A stretch of 64,000 bases of DNA from Thermomicrobiales bacterium (lineage in GTDB: Bacteria; Chloroflexota; Chloroflexia; Thermomicrobiales; UBA6265): contig JAWKPF010000017.1 of NCBI GenBank assembly GCA_041390825.1, positions 32,842 to 96,841 on the forward strand, read 5' to 3'. This document shows, piece after piece, positions 47,115 to 54,124 of the stretch; position 1 is the stretch's first letter; each line of letters starts with the position of its first letter. The notes under the pieces are model-generated. The model saw nothing but the letters and a program-made list of their open reading frames with translations. It was not told the origin of the DNA and made no database searches. Position numbers and translations under genes: made by a program.

Positions 47115-47645
47115 CTATTGCTCCCGCGGGTTGTCCGCGATCACTCGCTGCACGAGCTCGTTGAAGGACTCGTTGGTCAGGCGTCCGTGGAAGCGGTCAT
47201 CCAGCTTCACCACCGGAGCCTGGTTGCAGACTCCGAGGCATCCGTTCACGACCTGGACCGTGAGCTCGCCGCCGGCGGTGGTTCCACCGTCGCCGATACC
47301 GTACTTGTCGGCCAGTTCCTGAACGAGTTGCTGGGACCCCATGACGTAGCAGGACATCCCGTGGCACATGAGCATGAAATGTTTGCCGCGGGGTTCGGTT
47401 CGGAAGTCGGCATAGAAGGTGAGCAGCCCGTAAATCCGGTTGATGGTCGTCCCGAGCCGCTCGGCTACGATCTCGGCAGCTTCCACCGAAACGTACCCGA
47501 AATGCTCGTTGACTTCCTGCAGTGCGCTCAGGATGAGCTCCTGCCCCTCCTGCCAATCTTCGGGCTCGAAATGAGCCATCAGCTTTCGAACGTAATCGAG
47601 ATCGATTCCGTTGCCGGTTGCCGGCGCGTGAACTGCTTCTGCCAC
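47115..47645 (-). CDS. nuoE: NADH-quinone oxidoreductase subunit E (2Fe-2S, thioredoxin-like)
   Basis: NuoE holds a [2Fe-2S] cluster beside the NuoF FMN site. The 176-residue protein contains 'ILSALQEVNEHFGYVSVEAA', 'TINRIYGLLTFYADFRTEP', and the four cluster cysteines in the standard C-x4-C ... C-x3-C layout ('MCHGMSCYVMG' and 'NGCLGVCNQAPVV'). The frame is open to GTG at 47684, but GGGAGGGAAGA stands right before GTG at 47645, so that start is preferred. A well-formed promoter lies upstream at 47715-47744. It is paired with nuoF only. Confidence 0.93.
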   Translation of the reverse strand: MAEAVHAPATGNGIDLDYVRKLMAHFEPEDWQEGQELILSALQEVNEHFGYVSVEAAEIVAERLGTTINRIYGLLTFYADFRTEPRGKHFMLMCHGMSCYVMGSQQLVQELADKYGIGDGGTTAGGELTVQVVNGCLGVCNQAPVVKLDDRFHGRLTNESFNELVQRVIADNPREQ

Positions 47646-47714
47646 TCTTCCCTCCCGGGCAAGTCCGCGGGCGTCCCGAAACACGCCGCAAAATCGGCGC
47701 TCGAGTCCGTCGCG

Positions 47715-47744
47715 AGTATAGGGATGCCCGGAATCGCAGTCAAC
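47715..47744 (-). promoter_or_regulatory. Sigma70-like promoter for nuoE-nuoF
   Basis: On the minus strand, TTGACT, an 18-base spacer and TATACT lie about 70 bases before the nuoE GTG. Each hexamer matches consensus at five of six positions. Confidence 0.75.
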
Positions 47745-47786
47745 GCATCATCGCAACCGGCAATGACGTGCCGTTCGATCTGCGGA

Positions 47787-48188
47787 CTATCCCTTGGGCT
47801 GGTCTGCGAACAACGACTTGAAATCCCCGTCGAACGAATCGAGAAACTCGTGAATCTCGAGCACATCGTCGACCGTCACCGGTGGCTGGGGTTCGTCGTC
47901 GAGCTGTTGAATGTCGAAATACTCGCCGTCGGTCTCGAACGTGATCTCGATCGATGCTCTCGACGGGAACCCGAACAGGGACTCAGCGTCGATTGGCCCA
48001 GATGATTCGCCCACTACCGCCGCAAAGCTGCGCGAATGGCAGTCCTTGCACTGCACGATCATTAGCCAGACATCTGACTTGCGGGACACGACCTCGACAT
48101 CGTCCTCGACAAATCGTCGATGACAGACAGTGCAGCGGTCCATTCGCTCGACCACGATACGGCGAATTTGGTTGTCGGAAGCGTCCAT
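47787..48188 (-). CDS. Hypothetical zinc-ribbon protein
   Basis: I do not recognise the family. The 133-residue protein has an N-terminal four-cysteine module: 'MDRCTVCHRRFVEDDVEVVS' and 'IVQCKDCHSRSFAAVV', two C-x2-C pairs about 30 residues apart, typical of a zinc ribbon. The C-terminal half is acidic ('DDEPQPPVTVDDVLEIHEFL' and 'DSFDGDFKSLF'). Small proteins like this are often annotated only as hypothetical in Chloroflexota. It lies between nuoE and the bifunctional-nuclease gene, all on the minus strand. Confidence 0.65.
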   Translation of the reverse strand: MDASDNQIRRIVVERMDRCTVCHRRFVEDDVEVVSRKSDVWLMIVQCKDCHSRSFAAVVGESSGPIDAESLFGFPSRASIEITFETDGEYFDIQQLDDEPQPPVTVDDVLEIHEFLDSFDGDFKSLFADQPKG

Positions 48189-48223
48189 TGGTCTCGTTGC
48201 GGCTCCAGTGAGTTCGGAGAACG

Positions 48224-48775
48224 CTAGTCTCCGCGACCTCGTTCGAAGTCGTCGGAATCCAGGGTATTGATGAATTCGCGAAAGATCGAAAGGTTCTCGT
48301 CGTCTGGCCGCGGTTCGCTTCGACGCTCGGTCAGACGTTGCGGATGTTGATCGGACTCGAGGTCAGCATCTTCGTCGTCCAGGCTGACTCCCGCGCGATC
48401 CATGACCGACTCGTCGACATAAATGGAGGCTCCGCTTCGCACTGCAAGCGCGATCGCATCGCTCGGCCGGGAATCGAGCTCGATGGTTCGGCCATCGACG
48501 GTTACCACCACCCGTGCGTAGAAGACATCCATCGAGAGATCGCTGACGATCACATGGTCGATCGAGCCACGCAATTCGGCCAACATCGAGCGCATGAGGT
48601 CATAGGGGAGCGGTCTGGGAGATTCGACGCCTTGCAGTTCCATGGCAATGGCGTGCGCTTCGAACTCTCCGATCCAGATTGGGAGATAGCGCTCGCCCGC
48701 CAGTTCCTGGAGCAACACGACGCGGTTGTTTGTAATGCGATTGAAGCGGATGCTCTTGACGACGATTTCGATCAT
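48224..48775 (-). CDS. Bifunctional nuclease family protein (DUF151)
   Basis: The 183-residue protein starts 'MIEIVVKSIRFNRITNNRVV' and contains 'LLQELAGERYLPIWIGEFEA', 'AIAMELQGVESPRPLPYDLM', 'YARVVVTVDGRTIELDSRPS' and 'DAIALAVRSGASIYVDESVM'. These cover the full BFN domain (about residues 1-125). A plant member has combined DNase/RNase activity; bacterial function is mostly unproven. The acidic C-terminal tail is usual in the family. ATG at 48775 is chosen because homology starts there; the frame is open further upstream without conservation. Confidence 0.9.
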   Translation of the reverse strand: MIEIVVKSIRFNRITNNRVVLLQELAGERYLPIWIGEFEAHAIAMELQGVESPRPLPYDLMRSMLAELRGSIDHVIVSDLSMDVFYARVVVTVDGRTIELDSRPSDAIALAVRSGASIYVDESVMDRAGVSLDDEDADLESDQHPQRLTERRSEPRPDDENLSIFREFINTLDSDDFERGRGD

Positions 48776-48910
48776 GACCGGGTTTCCAGTGGCACGCAGG
48801 TGGAACGGTTTGTGAGGCGGTCGGACGAGGCAACGCGCTCTCTCCGTCGACACTCGAATTCTACAACGTTCGGCGCCCCAGAAACGGTTCGTTGCGACGC
48901 GTGGTCTTCG

Positions 48911-49663
48911 CTAGCCGCTGGTTTCATCCAGTTCGTCGTAGTCGGCGGACGGAACCGACCCGATATGCCCGATTGGCCAGTAGGTGATCCACGCCTTGCC
49001 CACGATCTCGGAGATTTCGACGGTTCCGAAATACCGGGAATCAGAGCTATGCGCCCGATTGTCGCCGAGGACGAAGACGGACCCCTCTGGAACCACCACC
49101 GGATCGCATGCGCGCGGTTGGCAGTCGGTTGTGTCGCCATGCAGATACGTTTCGTCCAACTCGATCCCGTTCACCCAGACTCCGCCGTCCTTGATCTCGA
49201 CGGTGTCACCAGGCAAGCCGATGACCCGCTTGATGTACGGCTTCTCAGAGGTAACGGGCGGATTGAAGACGATGACATCGCCACGGTTCGGACCGTCGAA
49301 CAGGGTGAGCTCCTTGGCCTCTGCATGCTCGACGCCGGGTATCCAGTCGACAAGCGTGTAAAGGTCCCAGCTCTTGTACGCGTTGCGGTTCACCAGCAGC
49401 ATTTCGCCATTGACCAGGCTGGGCAACATGCTGCTGCCATCGACCCTGAAATTCAGGACCAGCGTGCGCACGCCGACAAAGATCACCACCGCGATCAACG
49501 CGGTTTCGATGATCTCGCGGATCGCGCTGCCTTGCTTCTTGGCGGGCTTCGTGGAAATCATGGGCTCGCCGGCGTCCGAAAGCGCAGGATCCGGATCGTC
49601 CGACCAATATGTGTTGCCAGTGGAAACGGATTTGGAGAACTGGGAATCGTCGGTTGAGCTCAT
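48911..49663 (-). CDS. lepB: Signal peptidase I
   Basis: LepB removes signal peptides from exported proteins at the outer face of the membrane. The 250-residue protein has a polar N-terminus of about 48 residues and one membrane segment ('IIETALIAVVIFVGVRTLVL'). The catalytic Ser78 lies in 'FRVDGSSMLPSL', the catalytic Lys145 in 'PYIKRVIGLPGDTVEI', and box E is 'VFVLGDNRAHSSDSRYFGTV'. All catalytic elements are present. A C-terminal second membrane anchor is absent, as in many single-span bacterial enzymes. tatA, another export gene, lies upstream on the same strand beyond a terminator. Confidence 0.95.
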   Translation of the reverse strand: MSSTDDSQFSKSVSTGNTYWSDDPDPALSDAGEPMISTKPAKKQGSAIREIIETALIAVVIFVGVRTLVLNFRVDGSSMLPSLVNGEMLLVNRNAYKSWDLYTLVDWIPGVEHAEAKELTLFDGPNRGDVIVFNPPVTSEKPYIKRVIGLPGDTVEIKDGGVWVNGIELDETYLHGDTTDCQPRACDPVVVPEGSVFVLGDNRAHSSDSRYFGTVEISEIVGKAWITYWPIGHIGSVPSADYDELDETSG

Positions 49664-49745
49664 TGTGTATCCATCGTCAGCATCGAAGTCGGGAATGAGG
49701 ATACTCCACGAACGCGATCTTCGGCTGAAGTCAGCCTGAAACAGA

Positions 49746-49773
49746 AACGGCCGGATCTGACGACCCGGCCGTT
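49746..49773 (-). terminator. Rho-independent terminator after tatA
   Basis: A perfect 9-bp stem (AACGGCCGG/CCGGCCGTT) with a 10-base loop is followed on the minus strand by TTCTGTTTC. It lies 24 bases past the tatA stop and separates tatA from lepB. Confidence 0.8.
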
Positions 49774-49797
49774 CGAAAGCGACGCAGTGATGACGAG

Positions 49798-50031
49798 CTA
49801 GATCTCGTCGGCGCGAACCTGGCTGGTGTCAACCGACTTGGCGGTCGAGCCAGTCGAGGCCACCGTGGTCGAGGTGCCATCAGGGAGCGCGTTCGGATCC
49901 TCGGATTCCTTCTTGAACTCCTTGATGCTCTTTCCCATGGCTCCGCCGATCTCGGGGAGCTTCCCGGCGCCAAAGATGATGACTACGATGATCAGCACGA
50001 TCACGAGTTCTTGCCAGCCTAGACTTGGCAT
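49798..50031 (-). CDS. tatA: Twin-arginine translocase TatA/TatE family subunit
   Basis: TatA oligomers form the pore for folded proteins with twin-arginine signals. The 77-residue protein has the N-terminal membrane helix 'LGWQELVIVLIIVVIIFGAG' followed by the hinge and amphipathic helix 'KLPEIGGAMGKSIKEFKKES', then a short polar tail. The FGxxKLPE signature is present. GGAGGAGG precedes the ATG. No tatB or tatC is adjacent; in many Gram-positive-type systems TatA serves both roles, and tatC must be elsewhere. Confidence 0.93.
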   Translation of the reverse strand: MPSLGWQELVIVLIIVVIIFGAGKLPEIGGAMGKSIKEFKKESEDPNALPDGTSTTVASTGSTAKSVDTSQVRADEI

Positions 50032-50095
50032 TGTTGCGATCCTCCTCCGGCCACGCTACCGGAAAGCGTTCTGAGCAAGTGGGCGAACTGACGCG

Positions 50096-50124
50096 AGTAT
50101 AAAGACGAGCGCAGGTCGCGGCAA
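50096..50124 (-). promoter_or_regulatory. Sigma70-like promoter for tatA
   Basis: On the minus strand, TTGCCG, a 17-base spacer and TATACT precede tatA by about 65 bases. It uses the same TATACT -10 as the tRNA-Pro and nuoE promoters. Confidence 0.65.
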
Positions 50125-50243
50125 CTCGACTTGGCGACTGCGAATCCGGTCCCAACCGGGCCAGATAGCAAACCATAGTATACTACGCAAGTTTGGACGA
50201 TACCTGCCCGTCCGGCGTTTCACCAACCACGAACGGAGTCTCG

Positions 50244-50375
50244 ATGAGCCAGCCCGCCGAACCAGTTCGGTTGACCGACGAGGATGTCGATTTTCTCGTT
50301 TCAGTCTTGCGAAACGCATCGGAACCGCTTCCGACGCGCGCGCTGATCGAGGCGTTGCGCAACCGGAAGAGCTGA
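50244..50375 (+). CDS. Small ORF (43 aa), helical, unknown
   Basis: From ATG at 50244 (GGAG five bases upstream) it encodes 'MSQPAEPVRLTDEDVDFLVS' then 'VLRNASEPLPTRALIEALRN' and a basic end. The composition and the pattern D-x2-FL-x2-L...PLPT-x2-LIEAL look like the first two helices of a winged-helix domain. That theme recurs in the 568-residue protein starting 75 bases later. TATACT at 50179-50184 may be its -10 box, with no clear -35. I do not know its function; translation is supported by the ribosome-binding site and good codon use only. Confidence 0.5.
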   Translation: MSQPAEPVRLTDEDVDFLVSVLRNASEPLPTRALIEALRNRKS

Positions 50376-50449
50376 GCTCCACCGACACCGCGCGGCCACC
50401 AGGCTTCGTTTCGCCGCGCCTGAATAGCACCTCATGGAGTTGTGAATCG

Positions 50450-52156
50450 ATGGTAACAATCGCGCCAGCAACGCGAACATTCGCTGGCACTTCTGCCCAG
50501 CAAGAACACGCAGCGGAGCTCTTCCGGCTGATGCAGTCCGTGGGACGGTTCATGTCCGTGAACGCCCCAATCCGGCTGACACTCGACTCTGCCGCGGAGT
50601 TCTTCGCCGACAAGAAGATTTCCAGGGACGCGCTGGTTGCCGCCATCCAGGCGAATCCGGATTCGTTCCACCTGGATGAGAGTGGCGAAAAACCGGTCAT
50701 CATCGCGACCCGGGCCGGCACGCTCAGCGGGGCGCGCCGTCCCGACACAAGCCACGATTTCGCGACTCGCCTGATGACGCCGGCGCCCAAACCGGAAGTT
50801 TCGGATCAGATGCTTCGGCCTCGACCGCGGATGGAGTCCGGATGGTCGATATTCGATGTCCAGACCACTGACCTGGACGCTCGGCCGAACACAAGTCTGG
50901 CAGCCGGTTTTGCATTGACTCAACCGGTCGAGGAAGCGATTGCCGAGGCTGCCGAGGCCGAAATCGATGCAGTCGCGGCCGCGGAGTCGTTCCGCACTAT
51001 TACGGTACCTGCAGCGCAATCGGCTCCCACCGACGTGTCGGATGCGTCCGATACCGATCTGGAAGCAGCACTCATCGAACGGCTGGGCGCCGATGGCCAG
51101 GTGGCCATGTTCGATGGTCAGTGGATGCTGGAAGATCGCGTGCCGCGCTTCAGCAAGGGCGAGTTGCGCAAACTCAAGGACTACATTGTCGAGCAAGAGC
51201 AACCGCTGACCGACGAAGTCCTGATTCAGGATGTGCTCGATGTGCGTCCGCGTTCGGCTGATTTCGACCTGATGCGATTTGCGTTGAACTATCGGCTCTC
51301 GAAGGAGCATCGCGACTTCGAATTTGTCGGCACGAGCGGACAGCGTTTCTGGAGCACATCGGCACTTGCGCCCATTGGCACCGGTTTGCGCAAACCCAAC
51401 GAGATTGGCGCCGACTATCGATACCTTCTGGACGAAGCTCCCGCCGCGCCGAACTATCGGTCGCGGAAGGAACTGAGCCATGTGTTGACCTTCTATGAGT
51501 TCACGCTCGGCTTGCTTCCGTACAACGCAGAGGTGCAGGAGCTGCTCGGACCGCCGGTCACCCCGAACCAGCGCACCGCCGTTCTGACGTTCGAGTGCCC
51601 ACAGGTCTACACGACCTATCTGGTCGAGTTGCGCTATCCGACACCGAATCGCGGTGGGTTCATAGTCGGTCTCGACGACTTCTTCAACGAGAACCTCGTT
51701 CCAGGAGCCCTGCTGTCGATTCGCGCAACCGAGAACGACGGGCATTTCATCGTCGAGTACGTGAGCGCATCCAGCCAGAGCCAGCGTCTGCTCGAGCTCG
51801 AGGAACGCCGTCAACGCTATGTCTTCCGGCCGACTTCGTTCGCCTGCGGCGTGCTGGAAGAATCCCTGCTGACCGAGGAGACCTGGTCGAGCCTGAACGG
51901 CGAGAAGCCGCTTGACGAGAAGACCCGCCGGCGCCCTGAGGCAGTCGTGGCCGTGACGTTCGAGCGTCTCGGCAAGCAGTTCGAGGGTGGTGGGTATACG
52001 GCTACATTCTCCCAGCTGTTCGCTGGCGCGAATGTCGAGCGCCCGTTCTCCGAGACTCTGCTCCGTTCCATTCTGGAGAATGACGACACCGGCGCGTTTG
52101 CCAAGGACCCAGACGGACCAGATGACTACACCTACATCCCGGGAAACCCCGCCTAG
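50450..52156 (+). CDS. Unknown 568-residue protein, possible repeated winged-helix modules
   Basis: I do not recognise this family. The start ATG at 50450 has GGAG 12 bases upstream. Residues 1-90 ('LFRLMQSVGRFMSVNAPIRL', 'FFADKKISRDALVAAIQANP', then a hairpin-like 'FHLDESGEKPVIIATRAG') read like a winged-helix domain. A low-complexity acidic/alanine linker spans about 140-205. A second similar block covers 205-305 ('DLEAALIERLGADGQVAMFD' to 'DFEFVGTSGQRFWSTSAL'). The remaining 260 residues are mixed alpha/beta with an acidic tail. There are no membrane segments or signal peptide. Its end overlaps the HEAT-repeat gene by 35 bases. A regulatory or nucleic-acid-binding role is a guess. Confidence 0.7.
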   Translation: MVTIAPATRTFAGTSAQQEHAAELFRLMQSVGRFMSVNAPIRLTLDSAAEFFADKKISRDALVAAIQANPDSFHLDESGEKPVIIATRAGTLSGARRPDTSHDFATRLMTPAPKPEVSDQMLRPRPRMESGWSIFDVQTTDLDARPNTSLAAGFALTQPVEEAIAEAAEAEIDAVAAAESFRTITVPAAQSAPTDVSDASDTDLEAALIERLGADGQVAMFDGQWMLEDRVPRFSKGELRKLKDYIVEQEQPLTDEVLIQDVLDVRPRSADFDLMRFALNYRLSKEHRDFEFVGTSGQRFWSTSALAPIGTGLRKPNEIGADYRYLLDEAPAAPNYRSRKELSHVLTFYEFTLGLLPYNAEVQELLGPPVTPNQRTAVLTFECPQVYTTYLVELRYPTPNRGGFIVGLDDFFNENLVPGALLSIRATENDGHFIVEYVSASSQSQRLLELEERRQRYVFRPTSFACGVLEESLLTEETWSSLNGEKPLDEKTRRRPEAVVAVTFERLGKQFEGGGYTATFSQLFAGANVERPFSETLLRSILENDDTGAFAKDPDGPDDYTYIPGNPA

Positions 52157-53081
52157 CGCGGAGTCCGGCACACTCGCCCCCGCGATCCAGGCGATCGTCG
52201 GGGGCGACTATTCACGTTCCCGGCTTGCTGCGCTCTCCGATTTGGATCGGGCTCGCGTGACATATGTGCGCGCGCACTGGCTCGATATCCCCGACACTGA
52301 ACGGCATGCCCTCATGCTCGCGCTGGCGGAACTCGGGGACGAATCGCTGGAATACAACTTCAACCGGGTGTATCGAATTGCACTCGATGATCCCAACCCG
52401 GTGATTCGGCAATTGGCGCTCGTAGCCCTCTGGGAGGACGAGGGGGGTGACTTGCCGCCCACATTCGTCCGTCTGCTGAGAACCGATCCGTCGGACGATG
52501 TGCGCGCCGCCGCAGCCGACGCGCTGTCCATTCCCTTCGATGCGATCGCCGACGGACAGTCGACCGTCCTCGACAAGGACGAGATGATCGAACTGTTCAC
52601 TGGCATCATCGAAGATCCCGTCGAATCCCCGATCGTACGGCGGCGCGCGCTCGGCGCCATCGCGGCGTTCGGCGCAGATCCTCGGATCTCCGAGCTCATC
52701 CGGATCGGTCTCGATGATGAGGATCAAGCAGTCGTTGCGGGGGCGGTATACGCCATGGGGCGGACATCGAGCGCAGCCTGGCTACCCGAGTTGATCGAAT
52801 TCATGCAAAGCGAGGACGCCGAACTGCGTTTCGAATCGGCCCGAGCCGCGGGACTGTTGGGCGAAATCGACGCCGTCCCAGATCTCGCCGAGCTCGTTTG
52901 GGACCAGGACGCTGAAGTGCGCACGGCAGCGATCGATGCGCTGGGCTCGATCGGCGGTCCGGCTGCCATCCGCGTCCTCCGGCAAGTGGAGCAGGACGAC
53001 GATTTCGAGGAACTCGAGAACGTGGAAGATGCGCTCGATGCGGCGCTGATCACCGTCAACCCACTCGAGCGGCAGTCGTAG
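52122..53081 (+). CDS. HEAT-repeat protein
   Basis: From ATG at 52122 (inside the previous gene) the 319-residue protein consists of tandem two-helix repeats of about 30-35 residues. Visible units include 'DPNPVIRQLALVALWED', 'DPSDDVRAAAADALSIP', 'DEDQAVVAGAVYAMGR', 'SEDAELRFESARAAGLLGEI' and 'DQDAEVRTAAIDALGSIGGP'. HEAT/PBS-lyase-type repeats are scaffolds for protein contacts. No catalytic domain is attached. It overlaps both neighbours: the unknown gene by 35 bases at its start, and the FemAB gene by one base at its end (TAGTG). Tight coupling suggests a joint role with them. Confidence 0.85.
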   Translation: MTTPTSRETPPSAESGTLAPAIQAIVGGDYSRSRLAALSDLDRARVTYVRAHWLDIPDTERHALMLALAELGDESLEYNFNRVYRIALDDPNPVIRQLALVALWEDEGGDLPPTFVRLLRTDPSDDVRAAAADALSIPFDAIADGQSTVLDKDEMIELFTGIIEDPVESPIVRRRALGAIAAFGADPRISELIRIGLDDEDQAVVAGAVYAMGRTSSAAWLPELIEFMQSEDAELRFESARAAGLLGEIDAVPDLAELVWDQDAEVRTAAIDALGSIGGPAAIRVLRQVEQDDDFEELENVEDALDAALITVNPLERQS

Positions 53082-54124
53082 TGGCGGGCGCATCCAGGAT
53101 CGAATCGCCGGTCGTGCATGAGCCGCACGCCTGGAACGAGGCGCTGCGTGCGCTCGACGGTCACCTGTTGCAGTCGTGGCAGTGGGGCGAGTTCAAGGCT
53201 GACCACGGATGGAGGCCCGAGCGAATCGCTATCGGGGGCAGCGAGCCCCGCGCGATGGCTCAAGTGCTTTATCGACACAAGGGACCGGTCAGCATTGGAT
53301 ATATCCCGCGAGGTCCGGCGGTAGCGGCAGATGATCTCGAAAGCGCCCGTTTATTGCTCGACGCCATCGACGCAAGCGCCCGCAAGCACCGCGCGCTCTA
53401 TGTCATGATCGAGACCGACTTGCCAATCGTCGGTTTCACCGATCGTCCGTTTCCGGAAATCGAAACTCTTTCCTACCACCTGCAGCCGGGTCGAACGGTC
53501 AAGATTCCACTGGTCGACGACGAGAAGCTGTTGGCCGGCATGCATCAGAAGACGCGCTACAGCGTCCGCCTCGCGCCCCGCAAAGGCGTAATCGTCGATC
53601 GGCACACCGGAGACGATCGGTCCGCCCTCGACGAGTTCTATTCGATGCTCGAAGTGACATCGAAGCGCAATGAGTTTGGCATTCATACGGCCGAGTATTA
53701 CCGTGACTTCATGCGCAGGTTTCCAGAGAACGCCATCCTGTTCATTGCGCGTCTCGATGGTCATCCGGCGGCTGGCCTTATCGCCGCCGCGTTTGGAAAC
53801 GATGCCATCTACATGTACGGCGCCTCCGACACCCGGTATCGAGCGGTTGGCGCGGCATTCAATCTCCAGTTCCTCGCCATGCAATGGGGCCGCGAGCAAG
53901 GCGCTTCGCACTATGACATGTGGGGAATCCCCGATGTCGATCCGCCAGCCGACAACGAACACAAGGACCATGTTCCAGCGACCAAGGGCGACGATTGGCG
54001 CGGCCTCTATCGATTCAAGACCGGCTTTGGCGGCTCCATCGTCTCCTATCCTGCTGCCGTGCAGCGATCGTATCATCGCCGCCTGGGCGAACTCGCCGAT
54101 CGGATGATTGGTCGATCGCAATGA
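53081..54124 (+). CDS. FemAB/FemX-like peptidyltransferase (peptidoglycan bridge formation)
   Basis: Fem-type enzymes use aminoacyl-tRNA to add amino acids to the stem peptide of lipid II. The 347-residue protein, starting GTG at 53081, has the N-terminal motif 'HLLQSWQWGEFKADHGWRPE', 'VLYRHKGPVSIGYIPRGPAV' and 'KTRYSVRLAPRKGVIVDR'. The second GNAT-like half contains 'ILFIARLDGHPAAGLIAAAF' and 'DAIYMYGASDTRYRAVGAAF', then 'HYDMWGIPDVDPPADNEHKD' and 'LYRFKTGFGG'. Both acetyltransferase-like halves typical of the family are present. Its stop overlaps the murE start (ATGA), which strongly supports a peptidoglycan role. The amino acid added is unknown. Confidence 0.88.
   Translation: MAGASRIESPVVHEPHAWNEALRALDGHLLQSWQWGEFKADHGWRPERIAIGGSEPRAMAQVLYRHKGPVSIGYIPRGPAVAADDLESARLLLDAIDASARKHRALYVMIETDLPIVGFTDRPFPEIETLSYHLQPGRTVKIPLVDDEKLLAGMHQKTRYSVRLAPRKGVIVDRHTGDDRSALDEFYSMLEVTSKRNEFGIHTAEYYRDFMRRFPENAILFIARLDGHPAAGLIAAAFGNDAIYMYGASDTRYRAVGAAFNLQFLAMQWGREQGASHYDMWGIPDVDPPADNEHKDHVPATKGDDWRGLYRFKTGFGGSIVSYPAAVQRSYHRRLGELADRMIGRSQ

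Noticed and set aside
50432..52171. A 579-codon open frame on the minus strand opposite the unknown 568-residue gene
   Set aside because: It mirrors the plus-strand gene, is rich in Arg, Cys and His with no family motif, and lacks a ribosome-binding site. The plus frame has one and fits its overlapping neighbours.
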